NCBI RefSeq assembly: GCF_018343775.1
Contig: NZ_CP074349.1
Location: forward strand, 1,602,001 to 1,666,000
Direction: 5' to 3'
DNA from: Pseudomonas cichorii
GTDB lineage: Bacteria; Pseudomonadota; Gammaproteobacteria; Pseudomonadales; Pseudomonadaceae
Length of the DNA: 64,000 nucleotides
The translations under genes were made by a program, and so were the position numbers. The notes beneath the pieces were generated by a model that saw nothing but the letters and a program-made list of their open reading frames with translations, did not search any database and was not told the origin of the DNA. Below are positions 16,994-25,769 of this stretch, in pieces; the first letter of the stretch is position 1; every line of letters begins with the position of its first letter.

Positions 16994-17926
16994 CTAATTT
17001 TCCAGCCAGCGGCCATAGACGATCGGGAATTGCTCGCGGACCCAATCGACAAAGACATGGATCTGCGGTGCCAAGTGAGATCGGCTCGGGTACAGCACTG
17101 ACACGGGCCGAGGATGCGGGCGATAAGGGCGTAGCACCTCGACCAATGAGCCGTTGGCAAGAAAGCGGTCGAGGGTAATGCCGGGTGCTTGAAGAATCCC
17201 AAAGCCAGCAACCCCGCACTCTACATAGGCGTTGGATTCGTTGACGGTAATACCGTGGCGGCTTACATAGGTTTGCTCGCTACCGGCATGCAAAAATTGC
17301 CAGGGCAGCGGGCGCTGATTATGACCAGAGAGAAAGGTAACTCCCCGATGTGCATCCAGATCATCAAGGGTCTTGGGCTCGCCATGCTGCTCAAGGTATC
17401 TGGGGGCCGCGCAGGTAATCATCGTCGCCAGGCCAATCCGTCGCGCCACCAGGCTTGAGCTGGGTAACTCGCCAATGCGCAATACACAGTCCACTCCCTC
17501 TGCAACCAAATCCACGGTTCTGTCTGTGACACCGAGTGCCAGTTCGATTGCTGGATAAAGGGTTGTGAAATTCAGCAGGCTCTCTATTAGCCCAGGCTGG
17601 GAAAAGGCTGTGGGGATATCGACCCGTAGTCGGCCACGCAAGATTGAGCCAGGCAGTGCAAACATCGCTGTGGCTTCTGCAACATCGCCGAGAATGTCTT
17701 TCACCCGCTCGTAGAACCGCTCCCCTTCGGAAGTGAGCCGCACTGTTCGCGTGGTGCGCTGAAAAAGCCGGACACCTAGTGAGGTTTCCAGCTCCTGGAT
17801 CGCTCGGGTCACCTGTGGGCGGCCTATCTGCATTGCATCCGCCGCACGGGTAAAACTTCCAAGCTCGGCCAGTCGGGCGAACACCTGCATTGACTGAAGC
17901 AGCTCCATCGCACCTCCCTCACTCAT
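16994..17926 (-). CDS. LysR family transcriptional regulator
   Basis: 310 residues. The N-terminal winged helix is FARLAELGSFTRAADAMQIG followed by RPQVTRAIQELETSLGVRLF. The C-terminal co-inducer domain contains GRLRVDIPTAFSQPGLIESL and AVECGVAGFGILQ-like sequence. It belongs to the CrgA/PA-type LTTRs that often sit beside quinone reductase-like genes. It is divergent from an MDR-family reductase, with a palindrome midway between them, so it most likely regulates that gene and itself. Confidence 0.93.
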   Translation of the reverse strand: MSEGGAMELLQSMQVFARLAELGSFTRAADAMQIGRPQVTRAIQELETSLGVRLFQRTTRTVRLTSEGERFYERVKDILGDVAEATAMFALPGSILRGRLRVDIPTAFSQPGLIESLLNFTTLYPAIELALGVTDRTVDLVAEGVDCVLRIGELPSSSLVARRIGLATMITCAAPRYLEQHGEPKTLDDLDAHRGVTFLSGHNQRPLPWQFLHAGSEQTYVSRHGITVNESNAYVECGVAGFGILQAPGITLDRFLANGSLVEVLRPYRPHPRPVSVLYPSRSHLAPQIHVFVDWVREQFPIVYGRWLEN

Positions 17927-17949
17927 TAATTTTGTTGTCTATCAGGAAG

Positions 17950-17979
17950 CTATAAAAATCATATTATTGCTTTTTATAG
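17950..17979. promoter_or_regulatory. Palindrome between lysR-type and MDR genes
   Basis: CTATAAAAA (17950-17958) and TTTTTATAG (17971-17979) are perfect 9-bp inverted arms with a 12-bp AT-rich spacer. Position and size fit a LysR-type recognition site, with the T-N11-A core inside, controlling both divergent genes. Confidence 0.6.
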
Positions 17980-18070
17980 TAACAATCATGTGCCGGGTTG
18001 CGCATTTATTGCTTGTCTTTCTTGCGGAAAAATACCGCCAACAGATTCACACCCACTTGGAGAAAGACAG

Positions 18071-19081
18071 ATGAAAGCGTGGCTCTTGAAAGACTTCGGT
18101 CTCGACAATCTGGTACTTGGCGAAGTCACTACCCCTGAGCCTAAAACAGGCGAACTTCTGGTAAAAATCGGTGCCGTCTCGCTTAACTTCCGTGACAAGG
18201 CCATCGTTGATGGTATCTACGAACCCCATCTGGTTCCAAAGCCACTGATACCGGTTAGTGATGCCTCGGGCACCGTCGTTGCGGTTGGCAAAGGCGTAAG
18301 CCGTTATAAGGTAGGTGACCGTGTCAACTCGCATCTGTATTCGCGGTGGATCGATGGCGAGCCAGGCCCGGACGAGCCTGCATACTGCTTCGGTATGCCG
18401 CTACCAGGCGGTCTGGCCGAATACATGATCATCCATGAAGACAGCGCTGTTCGTGCTCCTGACAATATGTCGGACGAAGAAGCTTCAACCCTGCCGATTG
18501 CGGCACTGACCGCGTGGTATTCGTTGGTGGATTACGGCCAGATCCAACCGGGTCAAACCGTTCTGGTGCAAGGCACCGGTGGTGTATCGATCTTCGCTGT
18601 GCAGTTGGCAACAGCGCTAGGTGCCAAGGTGATCGTGACCAGCAGCAATGATGAAAATCTTGATGCAGTGAAAAAACTCGGTGCCGTTGCTGGAGTGAAC
18701 TATCGGACCTTCCCACGCTGGGAAGAAGAAGTACTGAAGCTTACGGATGGAAAAGGCGTAGACCTGTTGCTCGATGTTGCCGGTGGTGAGGGCTTGAATC
18801 AGTCCATCGCAGCCACCAAAGCCGCTGGCAAGATTGCGCAAATCGGGTTCTTGACCGGGCAGACCACCACGCTGAGCCTGATGCCATTGATCTTCCGCCA
18901 AACCACCATTCGTGGCATCGCGGTCGCCCCTCGTTCATCGTTTGATCGGATGAACGAATTCTTGAATAAACATGCGATCCGCCCGGTGATCGACAAAACC
19001 TATTCGTTCAAAGACGCTCATCAGGCCTTCCAACATTTGGCCCGTGGCGCATTCGGCAAAGTGGTCATCACGGTTTCTTAA
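18071..19081 (+). CDS. MDR-family zinc-type NAD(P)-dependent alcohol dehydrogenase/quinone reductase
   Basis: 336 residues starting MKAWLLKDFGLDNLVLGEV, after a GGAGAAAGACAG ribosome site; the frame is open further upstream, but those codons have no family support. The N-terminal GroES-like fold has AVSLNFRDKAIVDGIY. The nucleotide fold has VLVQGTGGVSIFAVQLATAL and VIVTSSNDENLDAVKKLGAV. The usual zinc-binding Cys cluster of alcohol dehydrogenases is not evident, which points to the zinc-free quinone reductase-like branch. Substrate unknown. It is divergent from a LysR gene that probably regulates it; a hairpin follows. Confidence 0.88.
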   Translation: MKAWLLKDFGLDNLVLGEVTTPEPKTGELLVKIGAVSLNFRDKAIVDGIYEPHLVPKPLIPVSDASGTVVAVGKGVSRYKVGDRVNSHLYSRWIDGEPGPDEPAYCFGMPLPGGLAEYMIIHEDSAVRAPDNMSDEEASTLPIAALTAWYSLVDYGQIQPGQTVLVQGTGGVSIFAVQLATALGAKVIVTSSNDENLDAVKKLGAVAGVNYRTFPRWEEEVLKLTDGKGVDLLLDVAGGEGLNQSIAATKAAGKIAQIGFLTGQTTTLSLMPLIFRQTTIRGIAVAPRSSFDRMNEFLNKHAIRPVIDKTYSFKDAHQAFQHLARGAFGKVVITVS

Positions 19082-19092
19082 ACTGCCAGTCG

Positions 19093-19126
19093 GAGGCGAC
19101 GTGCCGTTGAGTAAGCACGGCGCCTC
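19093..19126 (+). terminator. Hairpin after the MDR gene
   Basis: GAGGCGACGTGC (19093-19104) pairs with GCACGGCGCCTC (19115-19126) with one mismatch, giving a 12-bp stem. No clear T-tract follows, so termination strength is uncertain. Confidence 0.55.
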
Positions 19127-19163
19127 ATAAAGTGACTCAGAATTTAAAAGTATGAAGGCCGTC

Positions 19164-19751
19164 TCACCGAATCTCATACGGAACAGCAGGCGGCATCAGC
19201 GAGTCTGGCATCTTCTGCCAGTTCTCATCTTCATGACCATACTTCCCGCCCCAGATCACATCCTTCAGACGCTGTAGCTTCCATTGCCCCTGCTCATGTT
19301 TGATCAGTTCATACGGTAAACCGCGACACTGGCGCAGTCGCAGGTCGACCTGCAGGCCGAACTGGTAATAGTGACCCTTCTGCGGCACAAAGGTCATGGT
19401 GCTGCTGCACGGGTTATTAGCGCCGTGATAGGCCAGGCCGATGCTTGTTTTCCGGCCTGCAATCACCGGTGTTTCGTAATAATCGCTCCAGGTCGATTTA
19501 TCTTGCTCGCTGTCCACAGGCATCCCGAGATCCTGGGTTCGTGTGAGTATGAATTCACTGCTGCGCACCAGGCCGCCAGTGCGTTGGCCATTGAACTCCT
19601 GCTCAATAGAGGCCCGTTCGGTGCCGCCCACAATACGCACCCATGCCGTATCCGGGGCAGCGGCGGGCGGGGTGAAAAACCTGTTGTGGGGAAACTGGCT
19701 ACAGCCACTGCATAACATCAGCAGCAGGGCGACGGCGGTTTTGCGGTACAT
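19164..19751 (-). CDS. Putative lipoprotein, function unknown
   Basis: 195 residues with a lipoprotein signal peptide MYRKTAVALLLMLCSGC, cleaved before Cys17. The mature protein begins with VRIVGGTERASIEQEFNGQR, has two further Cys residues (NNPCSS, LRQCRG) and a basic C-terminal half (YELIKHEQGQWKLQRLKDVI). I do not recognise a family. It lies 24 bp downstream of the 95-residue gene on the same strand, so the two may be co-transcribed. Confidence 0.7.
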   Translation of the reverse strand: MYRKTAVALLLMLCSGCSQFPHNRFFTPPAAAPDTAWVRIVGGTERASIEQEFNGQRTGGLVRSSEFILTRTQDLGMPVDSEQDKSTWSDYYETPVIAGRKTSIGLAYHGANNPCSSTMTFVPQKGHYYQFGLQVDLRLRQCRGLPYELIKHEQGQWKLQRLKDVIWGGKYGHEDENWQKMPDSLMPPAVPYEIR

Positions 19752-19775
19752 GCACTCTTCTCCGTGAGGCGACGA

Positions 19776-20063
19776 TCAGGCAGTCAACGTCAGCAGTTCA
19801 GCCGCCAGTTCGCGTGCGTCTTGCTGATAGGTTTCACGCCAGGCTGATGACCAGTCGGCAGGCCGCCCTTGTTCTTCCCACTCGGCCAGTGCCAGGCCAT
19901 TCAGGATCTCCAGCTCAAACCACTGTCTTTGCCAGGCTTCGGCATCCGTCACCCGTGTGTTGTCCTGCCACAGAAACTCGGTGTATGCGACAAAACTGGC
20001 CCAGGTCAACAGGTTCTCGGATGCCTGTTTTGCCTGCTCGATCAACTGCGCCTTATCTGCCAT
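19776..20063 (-). CDS. Small conserved-looking hypothetical protein
   Basis: 95 residues, acidic, helical and rich in Trp (EAWQRQWFELEILNGLALAE, WEEQGRPADWSSAWRETYQQ). No signal peptide, membrane segment or known domain. Codon use is that of a real Pseudomonas gene, with third-position GC. It lies just upstream of the lipoprotein gene on the same strand. Confidence 0.6.
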   Translation of the reverse strand: MADKAQLIEQAKQASENLLTWASFVAYTEFLWQDNTRVTDAEAWQRQWFELEILNGLALAEWEEQGRPADWSSAWRETYQQDARELAAELLTLTA

Positions 20064-20476
20064 GTTTTACCGCCATCACTTTTCCAGAACGGTCATTGGC
20101 CGTCGCGTGACCCTGGTGTCGGGTTCGGTACCTTGGGTCTGCGTTGAGACTTTAAGTTCCGCTGCACAAACCTTTGAGTGTGGTCATGAACTGCCGACAA
20201 ACTTCGCCAGTGCACAAGCAGCGAGACGCTATTCCAGACGACCAGTATTTGTCGGGTGTAGCGACCTTCCGCGAATAAATTCGCTCACAGAGGGAGAAGA
20301 TTCATCCGCTCCCTCTTAGCAATTACTAGCCCCTGTTTGCTGCGCGACAGCGCGGCGGGCGGCCTTCTGTAAAAATTTAACTGCGGCGCAATGCCGCATT
20401 CCGGTATGGTTTGGAAAAATTGAGACAAATTGTTTCAGTTGTTTCGTGAGAAAACCGTACCAAGAAGGGGTTTACG
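20064..20476. other. Intergenic region with a REP-like palindrome
   Basis: No gene is supported. CCGCGAATAAATTCGCTCAC near 20269 with the purine-rich GAGGGAG...GATTCATCCGCTCCCTC behind it is a degenerate Pseudomonas REP doublet. AACTGCGGCGCAATGCCGCA near 20380 forms a small hairpin. The last 80 bases are AT-rich (TTGAGACAAATTGTTTCAGT) and probably hold the promoter of the gluconate-type permease gene. Confidence 0.5.
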
Positions 20477-21847
20477 TTGGATCTGTCGTCTGCTGCCTGG
20501 GTGTTGCATGACACCCGCCTGATCATCTGCTGCCTGATTGCGATTGCCACGATCATCGTGTTGATCAGCGCCACCAAACTCCCGCCGTTTCTGTCGATTC
20601 TGGTGGGGACTTTCATCGCAGGGATAGGCGCAGGGTTGCCGCCTGAAGCCGTTGCAAAAGCGTTCAGCAAGGGCGCGGGCGGTATTCTTGGGGAGGCGGG
20701 GATTATCATTGCCCTGGGCGCGATGCTCGGTGCCTTGATGGCCGAGTCGGGCGCGGCGGACCGGATTGCTTCCACCTTGCTCGGGCTGGGCAAGGGCAAG
20801 ACGCTGCCTTGGGTCATGGCGCTGGTGGCAATGGTCATCGGCCTGCCGCTGTTCTTTGAGGTCGGGCTGGTGATGATGGTGCCGATCATTTTTGTCATGG
20901 CGCGTCAGTCCAATCAGCCGCTGCTGAAAATCGCCATTCCGGCATTGGCGGGTATGACCACGTTGCATGCCTTGATGCCTCCACATCCCGGGCCGCTGAT
21001 CGCGGTCAGTGCCCTGCATGCTGATCTGGGGCTGACCATGTTGCTGGGGCTCTGCATTGCGGTTCCGGCTGTGATTCTTGCGGGCCCTCTTTACGGCAAC
21101 TGGTTGTCGAAGCGCATGCACATCGAAGAGCCTGCGGAGCTTGGCGAACTGTTCAGTGCCAAGCCCGATGTCAGCCGCCAGCCGAGTTTTTGCATTTCGT
21201 TGCTGATCATTCTTTTACCGGTGATTCTCATGCTCGGCAGCACTTTGGCCAAGGTGCTCATGGCACCTGAAAGCAGCCTCGCGCTGGCCTTGAAGTTTCT
21301 TGGCGAGCCGCTGGTTGCCTTGGGCATTGCCGTGCTGGCCGCAACGGTGTGCCTGGGCTGGGCCAACGGTCTTTCCCGTGAGCATGTGGGCGGGACCTTG
21401 CGCAAAAGCCTGGCGCCGATAGCCGTGCTGTTGCTGACCATCGGTGCCGGTGGCGGCCTGAAGCAGACCCTGCTGGATGCCGGTGTCAGCCAGACCATCA
21501 GCAAAGTGGCGGAGGGCGCACACATGCCGTATCTGCTGCTGGCCTGGCTGATTGCCGTGGCGTTGCGGCAGGCAACCGGTTCGGCCACCGTGGCGACGAC
21601 CACGACGGCGGGCATCCTGGCACCGATGATGGCCAGCCTTGCACCGGTCGAGGCCTCGCTGGTGGCTTTGGTGATCGGTGCGGGCTCGGTGTTCTTCTGC
21701 CACGTCAACGATGCCGGTTTCTGGATGGTTCGCGAATACTTCGGGCTGCAACTGAAGCAGACGATTTGGGTCTGGTCAGTGCTGCAGACCATCGTTTCGG
21801 TGGTCGGGCTGATCGGTACGCTGCTGTTATGGCACTGGTTGACTTGA
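20477..21847 (+). CDS. GntP-family gluconate:H+ symporter
   Basis: 456 residues with about 12 membrane helices. Family signatures are LPPFLSILVGTFIAGIGAGL, AMLGALMAESGAADRIASTL, PALAGMTTLHALMPPHPGPL and RQATGSATVATTTTAGILAP. GntP/GntT permeases import gluconate or related sugar acids with protons. The frame starts with TTG at 20477, 6 bp after AAGAAGGGG; no ATG nearby preserves helix 1, so TTG is likely the true start. No gluconate kinase or gntR lies next to it. Its last 21 bp overlap the 3' end of the convergent NTF2-like gene. Confidence 0.88.
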   Translation: MDLSSAAWVLHDTRLIICCLIAIATIIVLISATKLPPFLSILVGTFIAGIGAGLPPEAVAKAFSKGAGGILGEAGIIIALGAMLGALMAESGAADRIASTLLGLGKGKTLPWVMALVAMVIGLPLFFEVGLVMMVPIIFVMARQSNQPLLKIAIPALAGMTTLHALMPPHPGPLIAVSALHADLGLTMLLGLCIAVPAVILAGPLYGNWLSKRMHIEEPAELGELFSAKPDVSRQPSFCISLLIILLPVILMLGSTLAKVLMAPESSLALALKFLGEPLVALGIAVLAATVCLGWANGLSREHVGGTLRKSLAPIAVLLLTIGAGGGLKQTLLDAGVSQTISKVAEGAHMPYLLLAWLIAVALRQATGSATVATTTTAGILAPMMASLAPVEASLVALVIGAGSVFFCHVNDAGFWMVREYFGLQLKQTIWVWSVLQTIVSVVGLIGTLLLWHWLT

Positions 21848-22342
21848 CGCCGTAGCCTCTGGAATACGCCGCAAGACATCGTCATAAGGCGCAAGGTCGA
21901 GAAAGGCCGTGACTTCCACTGCCTTGCCGTTGCGCATGTGAAAGATCCAGGCATAGCTGTTGTTATAGGCCTGCCCGTCACGGGCCACGCCGGCACCGTC
22001 CCATTGAATGATGACGTGATCGCCATCCGCCCATATCTGCCTGCTGACGGGCCGAACCGGCCTGGACAGCCGCGATACAAATGGGCGGATGGCTTGCTCG
22101 ATGAACGGGTCGATGCCTCGGTACACCCCGGCACTCGGTCCCGAGCCCTTGATCGTCCAGATGATGTCCGGCGTCAGCATTTCACTGAAGAAGCTGTTCC
22201 CGCCTGCGGCCCAGCGATCGAATGCCTCGCTGACGATTTGCTTGTTGTTTGCAGCAACGTCTGGCTCCGAAGCTGCAGTAACCATGCTCGATATGATCAG
22301 CACAACGAACGCCAGGGTTTTACCAACGTTTGATAGTGCCAT
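21827..22342 (-). CDS. Exported NTF2/SnoaL-like protein
   Basis: About 171 residues. The start at 22342 (MALSNVGKTLAFVVLIISSM) gives a clean signal peptide ending near TAAS, so the protein is probably periplasmic. The rest is a SnoaL-like cone fold: NNKQIVSEAFDRWAAGGNSF, FSEMLTPDIIWTIKGSGPSA, then DGDHVIIQWDGAGVARDGQA and AWIFHMRNGKAVEVTAFLDL. Such proteins can be isomerases, dehydratases or binding proteins. It starts 1 bp after the stop of the aldo-keto reductase gene, so they form an operon. Confidence 0.82.
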   Translation of the reverse strand: MALSNVGKTLAFVVLIISSMVTAASEPDVAANNKQIVSEAFDRWAAGGNSFFSEMLTPDIIWTIKGSGPSAGVYRGIDPFIEQAIRPFVSRLSRPVRPVSRQIWADGDHVIIQWDGAGVARDGQAYNNSYAWIFHMRNGKAVEVTAFLDLAPYDDVLRRIPEATASSQPVP

Positions 22343-22343
22343 G

Positions 22344-23423
22344 TCAAAGGCTCCTTTGCAGGCCAGGCCTGCGAGCCCCGCCAAAGATCAGTTGCTGCAC
22401 CATCGGCCGGGAGACGAAACGAGCCGGAAAGATCGGCTCGGGCACACTGGCCTGATCCAGGCGCGCCACGTGCTCGTCATCCAGTTGAAGGCTGAGTGCG
22501 CCCAGGTTGTCCTGCGCCTGAGCCAGGGTTCTGGCACCCATGACAGGTGCGACGACGGCAGGATTCAACAGCGTCCAGGCCAGGGCCACCTGGGAAGGCG
22601 TCGCACCGATTTCTCTGGCGATATCGCCCACGACGGCAGCGATTTGCAAGGCGCGTTCATTCATATGCCCGGATGAGCTGATCACGCCTTTGCGAGTCGG
22701 CGAAACATTGGCTTCGCTGGCCTGGCTCAAATCGTCGCGGCTGTATTTGCCTGTCAGGATGCCGCCACCCAGCGGCGACCATGGCAGGACGCCAAGGCCC
22801 ATCGCCTGCGCCATCGGGATCAACTCGTGCTCGACGCTGCGTTCGACGAGGCTGTACTCGATCTGCAAGGCCACAAGGGGGGACCAGCCACGCAGGTCGG
22901 CAAGCGTTTGCAGTTCCGCGACTTTCCACGCCGGGGTGTTGCAGATCCCGAGGTAGAGCACCTTGCCACTGCGCACCAGGTCGTCCAGTGCCCGCATCAC
23001 TTCGTCGGCAGAGGTGGTGAAATCCCAGGCGTGCAGGTAAAGCAGTTCGATACGATCCGTGTCGAGCTGCTTGAGGCTGGTCTCCACTGAACGCACCAGA
23101 TTCATGCGATGGTTGCCGCCTGAATTGGGGTCGCTGGGGTCGCGGGCCATGGTGTATTTGGTCGCAACCACGAGCCGGTCACGCTTCTCCTTGAGCAACT
23201 GACCCAGGATGCGCTCCGAAGCCCCGTTGGTGTAATTGACGGCGGTATCGATGAAGTTGCCGCCGTTATCGACGTACGTATCGAAAATCTGTCGCGCCTG
23301 GGCTTCATCCGCGCCCCAGCCCCAGTCAGAGCCAAAAGTCATGGTGCCAAGGGCGAGCGGTGAGACCCGCATGCCCGATCGTCCGAGCAGGCGGTAATGG
23401 TCGAGTGCTGAAAGAGTGGACAT
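22344..23423 (-). CDS. Aldo/keto reductase
   Basis: 359 residues starting MSTLSALDHYRLLGRSGMRV; an upstream ATG at 23600 would add 59 residues that overlap the divergent araC-type gene and match nothing. The TIM-barrel AKR signatures are visible: NFIDTAVNYTNGASERILGQ with the catalytic Asp and Tyr, a KTPDRIELLYLHAWD-like strand with His, and GVLPWSPLGGGILTGKYSRD. NADPH-dependent reductase of carbonyl compounds; substrate unknown. It is the first gene of a two-gene operon with the NTF2-like protein, opposite an AraC-type regulator. Confidence 0.9.
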   Translation of the reverse strand: MSTLSALDHYRLLGRSGMRVSPLALGTMTFGSDWGWGADEAQARQIFDTYVDNGGNFIDTAVNYTNGASERILGQLLKEKRDRLVVATKYTMARDPSDPNSGGNHRMNLVRSVETSLKQLDTDRIELLYLHAWDFTTSADEVMRALDDLVRSGKVLYLGICNTPAWKVAELQTLADLRGWSPLVALQIEYSLVERSVEHELIPMAQAMGLGVLPWSPLGGGILTGKYSRDDLSQASEANVSPTRKGVISSSGHMNERALQIAAVVGDIAREIGATPSQVALAWTLLNPAVVAPVMGARTLAQAQDNLGALSLQLDDEHVARLDQASVPEPIFPARFVSRPMVQQLIFGGARRPGLQRSL

Positions 23424-23568
23424 ACTGAACGCCTCACAGAAAGTGGAACCTGAAATCTGTAGGGGAGTGATTCTGCATTCAGTGGCGCGCCTGCCTGTAG
23501 CCGGATTGTCCTGAGTCCTTGCATGATTATCCGGGCACGCAATAATCCTGACTTTCAAAGGAGCAAGC

Positions 23569-24489
23569 ATGGGCTCTCTGGAAAAGCTGGTCGATCTCAT
23601 CAGTCGTCATTCCCCGACTGACGGCATACATCCAACGCCGATTGCTGGCGTCAGTCTGGTTCGTTCGGGTGCACCGACCATTCCGATGCCTGTGGTCTAT
23701 GAACCGACCCTCTGCCTGATCGCCCAGGGCCGCAAGCAAGTGGTGGTTGGAACCACTTCGTATGTCTACGATGCGGCCAAATACCTTGTTGCCTCCGTGG
23801 ACATTCCCGTGACGGGCTCGGTGATCGAGGCAAGCGAGACGACGCCTTATCTGTGCCTTGTTCTCGACCTGGACATGGCTGTGTTGAGCGACCTCGTCCT
23901 GCGATACCCGTCCCCTGAAGGAACGAGCGGCCTGCCTGCCGCAGGCATCGAACTCAACGACACAACCCCCGAATTGCTGGACGCCGCCGCAAGGCTGGCC
24001 GCTTTGCTGGATACCCCGGACGATATCGAAGCACTGGCTCCGCTGACGATTCGCGAGATTCTTTACCGGCTGCTGACCAGCAGCGGCAATGGTGTGGTTC
24101 GACAACTGGCCAAAGCCGACAGCCGTCTGAGCCAGATTGCCAAAGCCATTGCCTGGCTGCGCAGCCATTACAGCGAAACCTGCCGCATCGATGACATCGC
24201 CGATATCGCAGGCATGAGCCGTTCTACCTTCCACGCGCACTTCAAGGCCGTCACCTCCATGAGCCCACTGGAGTTTCGCAGCCAGTTGCGGCTACAGGAA
24301 GCCCGTCGCTTGATGGTGGCCGAAGCACTGGATGCGGCAGGTGCCGGTTATCGGGTGGGCTATGAAAGCCCTTCGCAGTTCAGTAGGGATTATGTCCGTA
24401 TGTTCGGGTTGTCACCGGCCAGGGATGCCAGCCGGTTGCGTGGAGCCGTTCAGGAGGGGGCTGCGACCTTGCTTCTTTTCCCTGCTTAG
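23569..24489 (+). CDS. AraC family transcriptional regulator (AraC_N type)
   Basis: 306 residues. Residues about 20-180 are the AraC_N cupin-like sensor (PTIPMPVVYEPTLCLIAQGR, VGTTSYVYDAAKYLVASVDI). Residues 200-300 are the double helix-turn-helix (IDDIADIAGMSRSTFHAHFK, RVGYESPSQFSRDYVRMFGL). The start follows CAAAGGAGCAAGC. This subfamily commonly controls a divergent aldo-keto reductase or dehydrogenase gene, and that is the arrangement here. The gap contains direct repeats TTGTCCTGAGT (about 23507) and AATCCTGACT (about 23545) as candidate sites. Confidence 0.92.
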   Translation: MGSLEKLVDLISRHSPTDGIHPTPIAGVSLVRSGAPTIPMPVVYEPTLCLIAQGRKQVVVGTTSYVYDAAKYLVASVDIPVTGSVIEASETTPYLCLVLDLDMAVLSDLVLRYPSPEGTSGLPAAGIELNDTTPELLDAAARLAALLDTPDDIEALAPLTIREILYRLLTSSGNGVVRQLAKADSRLSQIAKAIAWLRSHYSETCRIDDIADIAGMSRSTFHAHFKAVTSMSPLEFRSQLRLQEARRLMVAEALDAAGAGYRVGYESPSQFSRDYVRMFGLSPARDASRLRGAVQEGAATLLLFPA

Positions 24490-24567
24490 CTCGGCTTATT
24501 CGATGAGGGCTTCTTATCCTTTATAGTGAACTCTTAGTGAGTGGTTATCAGGTATCAAGGAGGAACG

Positions 24568-25617
24568 ATGTCGGTAAATGCTTTGGATTTGATGCGTCCC
24601 AACGAGCTTTGTTACATCTCAACCATAATAAAAGCCGCTGCGGCGACAAGGGACTGGAATGCGGCGCTGGGTACCAGGACTGCAGGTAAGGTACAGGAAG
24701 TACAGTGCATGCGAATCAAGGATAAATTATTTATCGCCGGTAACTTTGACCGGATTGATGAGGGCGAGTTGATAAAGTCTTATCTGGCCTCCTTCGGCGT
24801 CAGTAGCCGCACAGAGTTTGAGTTGTGTATGCGTTATAGCCATGAGTTGCTGTCCATGGACAGCACGCGCTGGATAGCGGTTGATAAAAGCAAGGAAACT
24901 AACGACGCCGGATACCCGTCTCGTAAAGTCGCGGTAGATTCACACCGTATGCCAAAGTACAGCCCTCAAGATAACTCGGTTATTCAGGGGTTTGCTGAGG
25001 TAAAGCCGATATATCTCGGGAATACACCCACTCATGATCAAATAGATGCAATCTTGGATTTGATCGCAAAACCAAAATCGACAGACTTGACGAGAGATAA
25101 AAAGCTTTCATGGTTTTTGCGCCATTTTCTGGGCGTTTCAGAGGCCACGGGAGCAACAAAGGCATCAGGTCAACCAAGTGGTTTTGTAAAAAGTTACGCG
25201 GATAGTGGCGAAGTCAATATTGTTAAAAGCATCAAAGATGTTCATGCAGAATTGGTTTTGCTTTCTTTTTTGACCAAAGAGGTTTTGGCAAATCCTGTTA
25301 AGTTTAATGGACACACTGTTTACCTGGGCGGTTCTAAGAATGCGTGCCTTTGGTGCAAGGCATGGATAGACAATTACCGGAAGTGGATCAAGGAATGGTT
25401 CAATATAAAGATCCTGCTCCCCAGTGAATATACCAGTGGAATAGAGGCGTTCAAGCGCCCGAATGGCAGTGGTGCCGGGAAACGGCCTATATTGGAGGGA
25501 ATGCCTTACTCGGGCGAGTTTGCGAAGGCATTATTCAATGGAGCGGGTGGCGGTCATTGTGCCGACCTGACGGCATTGGGTGATACGCCAAACAATCTCT
25601 TGGCGTGGGAGGAGTAA
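24568..25617 (+). CDS. Deaminase-fold protein with HAE...CxxC motif (possible toxin-type effector)
   Basis: 349 residues from the ATG at 24568, which has a strong AAGGAGG site. The C-terminal half has the zinc motif of the cytidine deaminase fold: His226-Ala-Glu228 (KDVHAELVLLSFL) and Cys260-x-x-Cys263 (YLGGSKNACLWCKAWIDNY). The GGSK-x-xCxxC form resembles nucleic acid/nucleotide deaminases of the toxin superfamily rather than housekeeping cytidine deaminase, which has PCxxC. The N-terminal 200 residues match nothing I know. Codon use is AT-rich. No immunity-like gene and no secretion marker are adjacent, so whether it is a toxin is open. Confidence 0.65.
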   Translation: MSVNALDLMRPNELCYISTIIKAAAATRDWNAALGTRTAGKVQEVQCMRIKDKLFIAGNFDRIDEGELIKSYLASFGVSSRTEFELCMRYSHELLSMDSTRWIAVDKSKETNDAGYPSRKVAVDSHRMPKYSPQDNSVIQGFAEVKPIYLGNTPTHDQIDAILDLIAKPKSTDLTRDKKLSWFLRHFLGVSEATGATKASGQPSGFVKSYADSGEVNIVKSIKDVHAELVLLSFLTKEVLANPVKFNGHTVYLGGSKNACLWCKAWIDNYRKWIKEWFNIKILLPSEYTSGIEAFKRPNGSGAGKRPILEGMPYSGEFAKALFNGAGGGHCADLTALGDTPNNLLAWEE

Positions 25618-25769
25618 TTAGCCAGAGGACGTCCCACCTACAGCTCAGTGACCCAGTGGCAGGTATGAGTTGCCCGGGGACGTCGGCACAGCCGTGAAAG
25701 CGCAAGACTTCCAGCTGAAAAACCGGATAATGGCCGCCAATCGTTTGCTCGCTATTCTGGTAATCCCGC

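Noticed and set aside
20064..20320. A 120-codon plus-strand frame after the small Trp-rich gene
   Set aside because: Its C-terminal half is a translated REP element and the N-terminal half has no coding character.
25618..25769. Possible immunity gene directly after the deaminase-like gene
   Set aside because: The 150-bp gap has no open frame with a start and ribosome site; the next gene is the unrelated YcaO fusion.
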